A stretch of DNA of 64,000 bases from Nymphaea colorata (GCF_008831285.2 NC_045141.1:5163224-5227223), one strand, 5' to 3'. Counted from the stretch's first letter, positions 1 through 12,035 are shown. Program-made: numbers and translations. The notes: generated by a model not told the origin, from the sequence alone.

Positions 1-127
1 ACTGGAATTTGTTTATTTTTAATATTTTTTTTAAATATATATTATATATTTTTCAAGAAATATATATAAATATAATTAAAATCAATTCAAAATTATGGAG
101 CCCGAGCCGGCCCAATGCCCACCCTTA
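1..127. repeat. right end of a GC-ended, AT-cored hAT-like MITE
   Basis: The window opens inside an AT-rich stretch that ends in a GC-rich tail (about 97-127). Read on the minus strand, the tail begins TAAGGGTGGGCATTGGGCC. This matches the terminal inverted repeats of two other short elements here, at 5265-5547 (TAGACCTGGGCATCGGG) and 29297-29573. All three have GC-rich ends and an AT-rich middle. The other end lies outside the window. hAT membership is inferred from the terminal sequence and from the 8-bp target duplication of the 5265 copy. Confidence 0.45.
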
Positions 128-299
128 CTTGCATTGGCATTGAGGTAATATATATATATATATATATAAATACAATTTAAAAATATCATTTTTTATTGTT
201 ATATGTATCTGTCATAATATTTAGGACAGATTCATGGAATGTTGTAACATAATATTACATAAATTTGCCTAATATTTGGGATAGATATATGGAACAGTT

Positions 300-325
300 A
301 CATACTGTTATTGTTCCTTGTAGTG
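300..325. mobile_element. CACTA-type terminus
   Basis: On the minus strand the sequence ending at 325 reads CACTACAAGGAACAATAACAG, the usual start of plant CACTA (En/Spm) inverted repeats. The equivalent site in family R copy 2 (ending at 28037) reads CACTACAAGAAAACCCC. No partner terminus or transposase was found, so this is a remnant. Confidence 0.5.
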
Positions 326-563
326 GCCACTATCACCATCTCTGATATCTTTGGCTGAGTAAAGGTTGTTCAAGCAATTATAGTTCGAAGAAAATGATGA
401 AAAGAGATTTTTTTGACTGCTAAACAAAATCAAGTTAGAAAGAATGGAGAATTAAAGTGAAAAATAACCTGTGAAAGTTCAACAAAGAGAACTTTAGAAT
501 TTGTCATTAAATCGACATGGTCAATGATAGCCAAAGGGTCATATTGAGCCAATTCCTCCCAAA

Positions 564-981
564 TTATGGTTGTCAATGTATCTGAGTTTAATTAGATATC
601 TAACCAAACCAGTTCAAGAATTATCGGATATAGGAAAAAATATAATATCTGATTAAGAAATCGGATCTGATTTGGATTTAAGAACTGACATCTGACTGGA
701 TTCAGACTCAGATTTGGTTGTACATATATGTCCAATTGGATTTGGATTCAGATTCAGATCCAGATTGGATTTAATTTTAATTAAAAATCTTATATTCAAG
801 TGCTCTTACATTTTGAAAATCAGCCAGGATTGATTCAAAATTCGGATTCAGATTGTGATATTGGATTTTAGATTCATTGTTTGTCTTTGAATCAGAATTC
901 CAATATGGGTATGTGAATATCCAAAAAAATAGATATAGTTCAAGATTTATTCTATTTGAATCTGATACATTAACATCCCTA
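564..981. mobile_element. hAT-like MITE, copy in repeat R1
   Basis: This is a roughly 418-bp element with imperfect terminal inverted repeats. The left end reads TTATGGTTGTCAATG and the right end read backwards is TAGGGATGTTAATG. It is flanked by a near-perfect 8-bp direct repeat, CTCCCAAA at 556-563 and CTCCCAAC at 982-989. The interior is a degenerate run of GGATTC and GATTCAGATT words. Homologous copies lie at 28275-28686 and 37870-38273 at the same place in their R repeats. Terminal sequence and duplication length suggest a non-autonomous hAT element; no coding capacity is visible. Confidence 0.55.
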
Positions 982-1109
982 CTCCCAACTCCAATCCCAG
1001 GACTCCAGAAGGACAATAAATAACAAAAGATACAAACCCCTCAAATTATTCCCCACTGGCCTGCAAGTGTTATGCAATAGAGATAGCTAATAAGAAAGTT
1101 TGATGGATA

Positions 1110-3545
1110 ATCAAACTGGGCCTTAGTGCCAAATTCAGATCCAAATTCAAAGTTTTAGAACCAAAGTAGAACTTAAATCTAGATCCAAATCCAAATCCAA
1201 ACCCCTGATCCAAAATTCTGCCATCGATCCAAAAAGAAGGTTAAAAACTCATATAGACTCGAAAATCAAAATCAGGACCAAAATCGGAAAATGGATTCAG
1301 AAAATCGCCCACATGTCTAGATTAGATCAAAAGACCAAAAATCTAGAAAAAAAAAATATTTCCGACTCAAATGTTTGAAATCGAGCCCAAGAATCAATTC
1401 CCAACATCATTCACAATTTCCCCCTTGCTTTTCAATTCGACTCAGCTTCGAAAAATCCAAATCTGGATGTACAATCCATATTTGAAGCCTAAACACCTAC
1501 CTAATTCATTATCCAGCCTTTGACATCGATCTAGGCCCTCTGATTCAAGGAAATTAGATCTGGATCAAAAAGGAGCCTGGAATCATAAAAATAGAGTGGG
1601 ATTCATTTTGTAAAAGGAATATTTTACCTCTTTAAAATATTACATATTTTTGTTGCTAAACTTTTATGTTTCTAGGGTGGGTCCGACCTGGGGATGGCAG
1701 GGGGCCAAAGGGCACCCTCAATTTGCCCCCTAGCGTCAAGTTTTGGCAGCACTTTGTGCACTGCCTAGAGCACTTGGTGCACTACTAAGAGTGCTTTGGC
1801 ATAGGGTGCAGGGCGTTGCCGTGCGCTTTGGCCTAGGGTGCATGGTGCTATCGACTGCTATGGTTGAGAGTGCACCCAGCATAGGCCATGCTAGCTTGAC
1901 AATCTCCCTTTTTGGTAAAAATTGACCCCATGAAAGAGATTTTGCACCTCTTGGGCAGATTTTAGCCCCATCAACCCCCTCCAAACGGTGTATGCAGGGC
2001 TAAGAGCCAATCTCCACAAGTCAAAACCTACAAAACAAAATAAAAATAAAAATAATTCAAAAAATAAAAAATTCATAAAAAATCTGAAGAAATTGAAAAA
2101 CTTTCAAATGTTGAATTTTGGCTCTATTTTTTTTTTATAAATACTCCCACATCTTCATCCTTAGGTATGACTAACCTATGGGGAACTCCTTGGGTACGAG
2201 CTATGGAGTCCTTTTTATCTCTCTTGCTTCATCTATTCTTCTCTCCCTCTTTGAACACTTCTTCATCTTGAAACTTGGGATTCTCCTTCTTTTCCAACCC
2301 TCATCTTCAATGAGTAGAAAAGGGAACACATGGAGACCACCATTGGAAAGCTTATTCAACACGTTAGAGATTTCATTTTGGAAGCTCCTAATCTTTCCTT
2401 CATCATCTCTCCATGGCCATATAAGAAAGTTCATTGAAATTTCTCCTAATCTTCTTTGTTTAATAAATTCAAATAGGCACGATATGTGTTTTCTTTAACC
2501 TTCAATTGAATGTATGCCTTCATTAGATCACTACAGATAATATGCATGTATAGCTAGTTGAATTTTGAGGTTAGGGCTTGCCCAACCCAAGAAAAACACT
2601 ATGAATATACAGATGTTAAAATGTGTCTTGACATCATTTAGATCCACATTCCCTTGATAAAATGCCTATTGGTCATCCTGTTAGTAGCCTTAAAAGAGTG
2701 ATCCACCTTTAAAAGAGTGTCTTCCCAATGGGATTTAAGAACAAGAGGAGCATTTTTTATTTATAGTTGTTTTCTCTTTTGAAGTTAGTCTCCCTCCCAC
2801 ACCCAATGGTGGGAAAAACATACTTTTTGGCAATAGTAAATGAAATATTTTCAACTTGTCTTTATATCAATATATATATATATATATATCTTATTTTTAA
2901 AAGGATTCCAAAAATAAGTCCTCCCTAAGGAGGCTATGGAGACTTACCCTAGGCTCTCCCATGAGCCCAAGTTTCTCTATTGCCTACATAAAATATTTTA
3001 GCTGAAATTTTCAAAATTATCTCCTAAATCTTAATTTCCATATAAAAATAAAAGAGGAGTTAAAATATATTGCTATTAGATCATTTTTTCTTCCTTCCTT
3101 CCTTCTTTTCTTCGCTCTTTCTTAATTTTGTCTTTTTTTTAGAATACTTATATCTCTCTAATTATTCCTTAAAATCTCTCTTTTACTAATTTTCCTTTCT
3201 CTATTTCTTCTCTCCCTTAAAAATCTTTACATCTCTCTCTTTCTCTCTCTCTATCTCTCTCTCTCACACACACACATTTTTCTCTAAAACTCTCTTGCTC
3301 TTCTACTAGTTTTTCTCTTTATTTTTTTCTTATTTCCTATAAATCTTTATTTCCCTCTCTCTTAATTTTCTCTTAAAATATCTTGCTCTTTTTCTGGTTT
3401 TCTCTCTCTATATTTTCTCTCTCTTAAAAATCTTTGGATATATATATATATATCTCTCTCTAACTGTTTTGATAAAGGTTTATGACATACTTTCCTTTAA
3501 AAAAAATTTCCTTCATTCACTTTATAAAGTTTTAACTATGTTACC
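1110..3545. repeat. LTR-like repeat family X, copy 1
   Basis: A large non-coding repeat with diverged copies at 15590-18540 and 54516-57150. Order of parts: a GATCCAAATCC-rich lead (1130-1650); a GC-rich block (1680-2000) with repeated GCACTTNGTGCACT words; AT-rich DNA with TATAAATACTCCCACATC (about 2137-2155), which resembles an LTR promoter; a TCTCCATGGCCATATAAG block near 2405; and a pyrimidine tract (3085-3470). The TATA motif and length suggest the LTR or untranslated part of a large retroelement, but no TG...CA ends or target duplication could be placed. Short frames here do not look coding. Confidence 0.55.
3085..3470. repeat. long polypyrimidine tract
   Basis: Nearly 400 bases of the plus strand are dominated by C and T, with (CT)n, (CA)n and TTCC runs and a short TA run near 3440-3455. 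A homologous tract lies at 17850-18440 in family X copy 2. It is a strand-asymmetric low-complexity block, not a gene. Confidence 0.7.
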
Positions 3546-3550
3546 AAGTA

Positions 3551-3955
3551 TCAGACCACATATAGGTTGACGATGATGTTCGGGTGAATATGAAATGCAT
3601 TGAGAATGAACTTAGCCATAGGATTAGTTATTCCTGGTAAAGGTGTTGGGAATGGCCAAGCCTGGTAACAAAGGGCCAGTCCTTTTTTTCTTCTCTTGAA
3701 AACAAAAATCATTTTGCAATACACTCCAAAAACAAAACCTAAACAATTGTTGGATGCAAATACCCTACTTGCACGTAAGCCACATATTGCAATGCTTCCA
3801 CAATACTTCAATATAAAAGTAGCATCCTTGAACATTAAAATGTTACTGACAAATAATTTTATGAATGTGGCCATCGGCGTGTTCATGGGTTTGGCTTCAT
3901 GCAATTTCGTGTGCTTGAAAAGATTAAAGATATTAGTTTCTTTGACATAACACAA
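3551..3955 (-). pseudogene. Ty1/Copia polymerase relic (reverse transcriptase to RNase H linker)
   Basis: The minus-strand translation contains LHEAKPMNTPMATFIKLF followed about 15 residues later by KYCGSIAI. This matches the part of plant Copia polyproteins just after the reverse transcriptase (consensus xxAKPVxTPMAxxxKL...YRSIVGALQYL). The rest of the polymerase is not recognisable, and the relic is embedded in family X sequence. A homologous relic lies at 18690-18940. It is non-functional, and the assignment rests on this one conserved block. Confidence 0.5.
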
Positions 3956-3959
3956 AGCT

Positions 3960-4690
3960 TCCTCTTAACATTTGTGGATTCACTTCCAGGGACATAGAAT
4001 GAAGATTTCCCAAGTTTCACTTTTGTAGGAGGAGGGGTCTTCTATTTAACTAACAGGATCGTTTTGGTCTTTTTGATCATTTTTGGTCCATAACACATGG
4101 TCCTTTGTTAGAGGGCCATTACATATAACATGCTCTAATAACACAATGGTGTTCAGAGCATATAATTCTCATCTTCCTCATTCTAGGGCTTTTCTTTTGA
4201 TAAAATTGGACTTCAGTCCAAAGCTTACTGGAATTGTACAATTTTGTTGATTCTTTTTGTTGTGCATTTTTTTGGTAGGTTTGAGAAATTGTCATGAGGA
4301 TATAGTACATCAAAATTTTAGAAAATTGAAAGGATTTATGTGAACTATGCCTATAGTGGTGTCCTTACTTAGAACAAAGCACAAACTACAATAATGGACA
4401 ATGTTCCAAGCCTATTTCACGTAACTTGCACTGGAAATGTGTGAGTTGTTCTACAAGATTAGTCATCCAAATGCCTTAGGATTAGAACACACAAGCCTAT
4501 TAAGCATATCTTCATTAAGTCCTACATGCAACTGTAATTGAGCAATGCAAGTGAGATCTCTCAATCAAAGCAATCTAACTACATTTCCACCTCCAACTAT
4601 TTGGCCTCTTGAAATCCACCTTCTTACCATTTTAGCCAACGGCTGGTCACGCCCTGGAATTAAATCTCATTGTATATATGGATATATTTG
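3960..4690. other. spacer between Copia relic and RLK copy 1
   Basis: AT-rich DNA matching 18950-20375 in the second duplication unit, apart from about 770 extra bases there. It runs up to the receptor-kinase stop codon and would be its 3' untranslated and downstream region. No other gene, RNA or repeat is evident. Confidence 0.5.
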
Positions 4691-5264
4691 AATTATCCTT
4701 CTATAAATCTTGTCATCTGTCGTACCCTTCTCAGCCTTACAACCACTTCCTTCATGTCCATTCTCTCATTTGGAGACACCCTTGAACATGACAAGCCTAT
4801 CTCCATGATCTTCCCCAGCAGTTCATTCATAGCAGCTGATCTTTCAGTTGGAGTAGTGTTGCTTTCATTCAAAAGATGGCTGTCAATGACATCTGAAATT
4901 GCAACAGGAGATGCTTTGCCCACCCATTGCCTCAAACTAGAATCCCCATCAAACTGTTCATCAGTAGGCTTTCTTCCTGTAAACATCTCAAGGAGGAGAA
5001 TTCCGTAACTATGGACATCGGCTTTGGCTGACACCTTTCCGGCCATCCCAAATTCTAATTCAACCACTCAACAATATTAGACATCAATAGCAAGAACAAT
5101 ATAGTTGGCTAATGCTCATCTATGATGCAATTGCACTAACTGGTTTTGGGCAAGAGGCCTGGAAATTAGTGGACTTAAGATCAATTTAACCTCCAATCCT
5201 GCCTTTCTCTTGTTGTATTCTCAGATATACATCTAAAGAAGAGTACACGATTATGATTTAGAAG

Positions 5265-5547
5265 TAGATGTGGTTATCGGGCCCTGGTCCAAGCCCACCC
5301 GATAATGTACCGGGCCGGCTCGGGCCCGCCCGATGGTGGCCCCATCCATCCCGATAAATTTTAAATATTAATTTTATTTTTTTAATAATATATATATATT
5401 TATTTAAAATATATTTTATATTCAATAATTTATTTTATGTTTAATTTTTTTTTCTGTAACTGTGCCTGGCCTGGGCTCTGATTTCATACATCAGGCTGGT
5501 TGGGACCGGGTTCATATCGGGCCGAGCTACCCCGATGCCCAGGTCTA
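5265..5547. mobile_element. GC-ended hAT-like MITE in the intron of RLK copy 1
   Basis: A 283-bp insertion with 17-bp imperfect inverted ends (TAGATGTGGTTATCGGG and TAGACCTGGGCATCGGG). It is flanked by an 8-bp duplication, TTTAGAAG at 5257-5264 and TTTAGAAA at 5548-5555. The copy 2 intron (about 20915) has the uninterrupted sequence, so this element arrived after the segmental duplication. The ends are GC-rich (GGGCCGGCTCGGGCCC) and the centre is AT-rich with a TA run. It has no coding capacity. Confidence 0.7.
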
Positions 5548-6409
5548 TTTAGAAACTGAAGTCCTATTTATATGATATTCAAGTGCTCTTAAAAAAATTC
5601 AAACACGCATCCAGATTTTTTCTATGAGGCATGTGAGATTTGTTGAGCTTCATCAATTGTAAGGTGCAGTAATTCCACAACATAAAGGCCTAACTAAACT
5701 CATCTTCCTTCTCATTCTCCTGTGACCTGTCTCAAGGTTCCCTTAAAGGGCTCCTAAATCGAGTGAATTATTCAGTAGTGCCGATTGTTAGCCAGTCTTA
5801 AGCCATTAGATAGAAAGGTATTTATGATTAGGATTCTTTTATGCAAGATAGGAAAAAAGATTATAATTTCTGTTAAAAGAAGAAGATCAATTGAAGATTC
5901 TTGTCTGTTGAGGACATGCAAACAACAGATGTGTACATGAGAACAAAACAACCCAAAAACTAGCATTCAACACCATATGCCATACGAACAATGAATGCAT
6001 TGTCCACATAAAATAGTTTATCAATGACCTTTACATTATTAAGCTAGGAACCACCTGTGCATGTCTTTATGTGTGAACTACCAAATCATGATGATTAGAT
6101 GGATTATGGGTATTTTCACAACAATTAATATATTTTTTGATGTTATATTGCAAACCACAGCAGAGTATAATTACTTAAACCACATAGGTCAGGACCAAAT
6201 CATATATATATATAATTGAAATCAGTGGGCTACCTATGTTACTGATGACTCTTTTTCTTATTTTGTGACCCTAAAAACAGTCTCAATGCAAAAAGTGGTT
6301 GCCAAAACATTGACTATCATCGATGCATTTTTTTGCAATGTTTTAAACAATACAAAATAAAAAAAAAAGCTTAGTCAGCTGATTTCAATATAAATAAATA
6401 AATGAACAA

Positions 6410-6450
6410 ATATATATATATATATGTAGAGAGAGAGAGAGAGAGAGAAA
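6410..6450. repeat. (TA)n(GA)n microsatellite in the copy 1 intron
   Basis: A TA run followed by GA repeats, just downstream of the exon 1 donor. The same spot in copy 2 has expanded to a (TA)n of about 41 bases (22193-22233). Confidence 0.8.
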
Positions 6451-9393
6451 GAGGGTCGACTAGGACTGGCAAACCCACCCACTCTCTCTTTGTCTCTCTT
6501 TATCTCACCTCATCACCTCTCCAGCCCCTCCCATGGGATCACAACTTCTCTTCCACTTTCTCTGTGAGAGCATTATTGAAGTGAAAGAGTGTGAGTTCAC
6601 AAATGCGCACACACATTTAAGAACTCAAAGCCAGGCTAGGTTGACTCAAGAAACGATTCAGGCAAATATATTAACACTTCGAGAGACACAAAATTTATAA
6701 AAAGACAAAAACATAAGTGATAGTACGTACCAGGTGCAATGTATCCGGTGGTTCCGAGAGTGGCTGTAAGAGTAGAAGAATTCAGACCAACTAGAATCTT
6801 TGCAATGCCAAAATTGCTGATGTATGCTGTCATGTTATCATCTAGAAGCATATTACTTGGCTTCAGATCACAATGAACTATAGTTTCCAAGTAACCGTGG
6901 TGAAGATATTCTAGAGCACAAGCCACATCAATCATGATATCCAATCTCTGAAAGAGATTCAAGTGATGGCCACCAGAATGTAGACAGACTTCTAGGCTCC
7001 CAAGGGGCATGTATTGGAGAACTAAAGCCTTGAAATCTCCACTAGAGCAAGATGTAATGACTTTAACGAGGTTTCGGTGCCTGATTTGGTGCATGATAGT
7101 ACACTCAATATCAAAACTTTTAGATGCGCTTTCAAATAACAAATTTTTGTTAAGGACCTTAACAGCCACTGTTGTTCCATCTGCTACAATTCCTTTATAC
7201 ACTGAGCCAAAGCTTCCACTCCAAAGAAAGTTTGCATCACTGAAATTGCTCGTTGCATGCAATAGCTCTCGGTAAGAAATCACTGGGAGTGTAATTCCTC
7301 GTAATATTTCAATGTCGTCAGGATGCTTCGACAACCCCCTCTTTTGATAGCATGAGATACCAATGAGTGTGCAGACAATGACCAAAAGTGCTGAGCCTCC
7401 AATTGTACAAGTGGCAAAGACTTTAGCCGCATTGTTCTTACTTTGTCTCTCTGTTTTGTCTAAGCACAATGGGACATGGAATTTTGGAGCTCTACATAGT
7501 GCATAGTTCCCTAGGAACGACTCAGCAGAAAGGTTTGCAAACTTTCCACCACTTGGAATCTCTCCTTCCAATAGATTGAAGGACAAGTCCAAGACCCGGA
7601 TATGTTGAAGTTCCCCCAATGATTTTGGTATCTCACCGAAAAGCATGTTATGGGAAAGGTCAATAGTGTCAAGGTTTAGCATGTGATCAAGTTGTTAAGG
7701 AATGTGACCATCAAATGTGTTACGAGAGAGATTCAAATACTCTAGCATTTGGAGCTTTGATAATGATGCAGGCAACTCTCCACTCAGCTTGTTTGCAGAG
7801 ATATCCATGTGGTTCATCATGGTAAAACCCGAGACCCAAAGGCAGGTGACCAGTGAAGGACTTTTCCTGCAAGTATAGCTCCCACAAGTCCTTCAACTCA
7901 CAATGACCAGGCAGTAGTGTTGATGACAATTTGTTTGTGCTTAGATACAGCCTTTGCAAACTAGTGAGATTGTTTATAGAGCTTGAAATTGACCCAATTA
8001 GCATGTTGTGTGCAATATTAAAAGTATACATGCAGACCAACTGGTAGATTGATAGTGGGATTGGGCCTTCTAATGCATTGTCATAAAGAAACAACACTTG
8101 TAAGCTGTGCATTTGTCCCATATTTGGTGGATGGAGCCCTTTTTTTTTTTCGGAACTCAAACCTAAGGCAATTAACTTGGTCAAGTTGGATAGGAATAAT
8201 GGGATAGTACCTTCAATCTGATCAGAGGAAAGGTTAAATTTTGACAAGGTGGTTGTCAGGTTTCCAACAGTGGTAGGAAGAATGCCACTTAAAAGGTTTT
8301 TTGATAGATAAACTTCCTCTAGCATCCGACACCTGGTAAAGGATGTGAGAATGGAGAGCTCACGGCTGCCAGGGACATTGGTCCAAATATTTTTCCCAAG
8401 GTTAAGGTATGTAAGTTGTGATAGACTACCTAGTTCTAATGGTATCGGACCACTAAATTTATTGCTTTCTGCAATAAGAACTTGAAGTCTTGTAGCATTT
8501 GAAAGAGAAGCCGGGTGAGGGCCATCAAAATTGTTTGCACCCATATAGAGTTGTTCGAGATTGGGTAGGAAGCGGTCTGCATCTTTTGGGAGACGCCCTG
8601 TTAGTTGATTGGTCGTGAAACTCAAACCCCAAAGGGCAGATAGGTTAAACAAGCTCTCAGTCAGTGTACCAGTGAGATTGTTCATTTGCATGTTAAAGAC
8701 CATCAAGTGGGTTAGGCTTCCCAACTCAGGAGGAATGTTCCCCTATATCTAACTTTGACCGATACTAAACCACTCCAGTTTTGTGAGATTAGCCAAAGCA
8801 ACTGGAATAGTGCCAGTGAGCCTATTACCACCAATGCTTAAGAGCTTGAGTTCTGACAACATGCCTAGAAACTATGGGATGCTTCCGTAGAATTGGTTTT
8901 CTCATAGTGACAATATTTGGAGACCTCGACAATCGCTCAGTGTTTGTGGGATCAACCCCTCAAAATTGTTTTTTCTTGTAGAGAGATTTTTTAACTGAGG
9001 GAGACGACTAAAATCAATGAGAAGGTGATCATGGAAACTGCCGTTCGAGAGATCAAGAACCTGTAAGAAGGAGAGATTGCTTATCTATGGCAAGACAGTA
9101 CCTTCAAGTGCCTTTCCGGAGAGGTTCAGAGCAACTACCCTTTGTGAACCATGACCGCATGAAACTCCATTCCAATCGCAGAAAGAGATGTTGGAATTCC
9201 AATTTGATAACACATTATAAGTGTCTTTAGTGACAAGGGATTTGAAAGACAGCAATGCGAATTGATCAGTCACATTGCTCAAAGAAACAAGGGTGGAGGG
9301 CACCACCCTTTGGCCGAGAACCACAATCAAGGTGAAGGAGGAGAAACACAAAAGAAACACGAGCAGCTGAGGTGACTGACTGGTGGTTGCCAT

Positions 9394-10200
9394 GCCTGAC
9401 CAATTTGTTATGCGGAACATGCATGAGCATGAATTCAAGGTCTTCAATTTATGCATAGATTCTCTTCTAGAAAATTTGTCCTTTTCTTTTTTCAAGTGGT
9501 AGAAGACTCAGTCTTACTGCTTTGGAACGCATTGCTTCATATTTCGAAATTGAGGGGCGCCGCTGATAATTACATCAACGAGACTCTTTCTTGTCTCCCT
9601 TTACCACTTTCAGCTCTATTCAATCCCAAATCAAAGTTGTCAATTGAACTTCATTTTTTCCTAGATATCACAAACTCGTTTCGAGCATAGTCACAGATAT
9701 GCTTTCCCCCTTTTAAATGGCGAGGATTTTCTATCATATAATATGGTTAGCATGAAGAAAACAGGAAAAATATGGTAAATCTTAAAAAATTTTGGGTAAA
9801 ACTTAAAAATTAGGTGAAAATAAGATGAATGGTAGGCAATTTAAAAAAATAAATATGTGAGAAACAAATAAAAATTAGAAGTTGGAAATGAGCAGTTTTG
9901 CAATAAAAAGTATGAAAAAATGTCTTAAATGAAGAAAACGAAAAAAAAAAAACTGGAAAAAAGCATTTCATTGGTGTGGCATTTTTTTTCCAAAAAATTG
10001 CTTGAATCTGTTCAAATCTATGCTAAATCAATTTGATCTAGTCCGTCCGTTTTTAAAAAAATTATTATTTTTTGTTATCATTTATAGGTTGTCTATTTAT
10101 TTTTCAAAAGAATATAATTTTCATATTTTGCGCTGATTCACAACCAAATCATTTAAATCACGGGATCGACCAGCACATGGAAGTTATATTGGTGAGCTAC
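9394..10200 (-). promoter_or_regulatory. upstream region of RLK copy 1 (direct arm of an inverted repeat)
   Basis: Sequence directly 5' of the copy 1 start codon, conserved upstream of copy 2 (25320-26165) and in part copy 3 (35474-35880). Shared words are CTGCTTTGGAA, CTCTATTCAATC, AAAGTTGTCAATTG and TTTTCTATCATATAATA. The last reads TATTATATGATAG on the gene strand, a possible TATA element. Conservation across copies suggests this was the original promoter and 5' leader. The stretch from about 9500 to 10185 is repeated in inverted orientation at 11200-12035. No transcription start can be fixed by eye. Confidence 0.5.
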
Positions 10201-10254
10201 TCCGGCAGCGACTTGAATGCCAAAGGCTTCAATGAGTCAATCTAAGTAAAATAC

Positions 10255-10466
10255 TCATCAGGCATTTAATATCCTATTTACTTAGATGCAACAGCCATGG
10301 TCAAAACCATGGCAAAAGGTCAGTTCCTACTAGGGTTATTACCACAACTACTTTAGTTAAGTAGCCATGAGGAAGACCGTGGCTGAAAACATCTTTAACC
10401 ATGATTTTTGGGTGTATTGGGCATGGTTTTGATTGTGCTTAATAACATTTTTTTTTTGTTGTAGTG
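10255..10466. mobile_element. CACTA-like terminal fragment
   Basis: Read on the minus strand from 10466, this begins CACTACAACAAAAAAAAATG. It continues with several short inverted words around CCATGGTTTTGACCATGG and GCCACGG, typical of CACTA subterminal regions. The homologous fragment in the second duplication unit is 26790-27041. There is no transposase and no opposite end, so it is a remnant. Confidence 0.5.
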
Positions 10467-11199
10467 ACATGTCAGTGTAAAACTTTTTTATGGGGTTAAA
10501 TATGAATTGCTTAATGATAAGGTCAGTTGCCACTAGGTTTTCTAATAGATCAAAGACATAACTGTATTCTTGAGGAGCCTATAAAAGCTTGGTGTGCATT
10601 ATAACTTAAGGGATCATTTGATGGTAGAAACACTTTGTTAGTGTCCCATGAATTTGCCCCAAAGATTGAGATAGGTTCATTTGAACGCTAGAACTATTGT
10701 TTTACAAACCTGCTCCAATTGTTGGGGTAGATTTGTGGGACACTCAAAAAATATCCATGCTGCCAAACTACCCCCAAGGAGGACATGCGTATATAATTAG
10801 AATGAGTTTTTTGTTGCCATTTCATGATCAAACTGATTGTGGGATGACGTGCATGCAATAGAACATTGCTTTTCTTCTATATATGATGATGATGCTCGGA
10901 TTATTTTGCACACGACTGCCTTCTGTAAGTAGTTAATTGTGTCGATCACTACAAAGAGAACTTATAGATCGATCAGAAGGTTGTCCTTTGTCCACCCTAA
11001 GTGCAGGCGAAATATAAACAAAGTTGTTGAGTGATAAAATCCCATGGCCCCTCATCCGTTTAGAAGATAGCCATTATATACGTCGGGCATTTAATATCCT
11101 CATCATATAAATGAAGTTGTTGAGTGATAAAATATAAAATCTCATTCATCAACCATTAATTTCCTATCCTATTTTTGAATAAATGGGCACTCAATACAG
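10467..11199. other. spacer shared by duplication units A and B
   Basis: AT-rich intergenic DNA whose blocks recur at about 27050-27590 (for example TAGATCAAAGACATAACT and GTTGTTGAGTGATAAAAT). The word GGCATTTAATATCCT occurs near 10260 and again near 11090. No open frame, RNA or further element is supported. Confidence 0.5.
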
Positions 11200-12035
11200 C
11201 TGGCTATCATGGTCAGATGATGACGTTGTGAAAATCAGCTTCTGAAACGAGTGGATGAAGTTTCCTAGCAACTTCCATGTTGTCCGCCGATCCGATGATT
11301 TAAATGACTTCTTTGTGAATCAACATAAAATATGAAAAATTATATTCTTTTTGAAAAATAAATAAAAAAACTAACTGAAAACATTTTTTTTAAACAGGTG
11401 GTCTGGATCAAATTGATTTAGCGAAGACTTGAAGCAACCATATCACACTAATCAAGCAACGACGCAGTAGCAAACATTTCATGACTGACGACAACCACCA
11501 GTTACATATAGGTTGTGAGAGATGACAACCAAAATTAGGTAGTAAATATAATCATAAAAATGCATCCTTTTTTTTGTTTTGAAAAAAAATTATAAAACAC
11601 AAAAATTAAGTCCATTGAATAAAACGGCAAAACGATTATCTTTTTTGAAAAAATACCAAAATGGAAAACGTGGTTTTCCTGTCTTTTTGATATTCTTTTC
11701 AATTTTTTAAAAAAGTTGCCATATATTTTTTTTTGTATTTTTTGTATTTTATTTTTCATGCTCGCCGTATTATAAGATAGAAAGACCTCGCTGTTTAAAA
11801 AGAAAAACGATACTCGTGTTTATGGTAGAAACCTAATTTTGGATATATAAAAAAAAAAGTTAACAATTGACAACTTTGGTTTGAAATTGAATAGAGTTGA
11901 AAAGTGGCAAAGGGAAATAAGGTACCAGTTACACCAATAAAAGTCTGCTCCATGTAAACAGCCATGCCGCTGCACATAGACCTGTGAATCCAACACTTTC
12001 CAAAGCAGTAAACCTTCAAGTCCTCTTCGTGCACG
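11200..12035 (+). promoter_or_regulatory. inverted, gene-less copy of the RLK upstream region
   Basis: The reverse complement of this stretch matches the RLK upstream region at 9500-10185 and still better at 25375-26165. Examples from its minus-strand sequence are CTCTATTCAATTTCAAAC, AAAGTTGTCAATTG and CTCGTTTCAGAAGCTGA. It would point a receptor gene to the right, but no LRR or kinase coding follows. Together with 9500-10185 it forms a long imperfect inverted repeat with a loop of about 1 kb. A (TA)n run at 12041-12064 marks its outer edge. Confidence 0.65.

Larger units (their letters stand above)
185..1095. repeat. mosaic repeat family R, copy 1
   Basis: This stretch is closely repeated at 27810-28810 and 37825-38400. 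Shared blocks are an AT-rich part around 190-310, a CACTA-type end at 325, a segment with AACAAAGAGAACTTTAGA, a hAT-like MITE (564-981), and a tail at about 985-1090 with the words CTGGCCTGCAAGTGT. A short piece of the first block recurs alone at 13715-13910. The open frames inside it follow the GATTC-rich repeat and are not genes. Confidence 0.7.
4693..9393 (-). pseudogene. LRR receptor-like kinase pseudogene, copy 1 (non-RD, XA21/FLS2/EFR-like)
   Basis: Decayed membrane receptor kinase of the LRR-XII type, a class that includes immune receptors for microbial patterns. Exon 1 runs 9393-6731 and exon 2 runs 5054-4693. The intron starts G|GTACGT, ends TTAG|AA, and splits the PEFG codon of the activation segment. 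Visible parts are a signal peptide after MATTSQSPQLLVFLLC, a paired-cysteine LRR N-cap (FCDWNGVSC), many LRRs, a transmembrane segment (about 7425-7360) and a kinase with GSFGSVYKG, VAVKVL and HCDLKPSN. HCD in place of HRD marks a non-RD kinase, and DFG reads NFG. Lesions include TAG at 9085-9087 and 8872-8874, two stops near 8745-8752, a frameshift near 7815 and TAA near 7697. It cannot give a full protein. Start chosen at the Met before the signal peptide; earlier in-frame Mets exist. Confidence 0.88.

Noticed and set aside
1736-2076. Overlapping frames in the GC-rich block of family X copy 1
   Set aside because: The homologous block at 16200-16400 does not keep the frames, and the composition follows the repeat.
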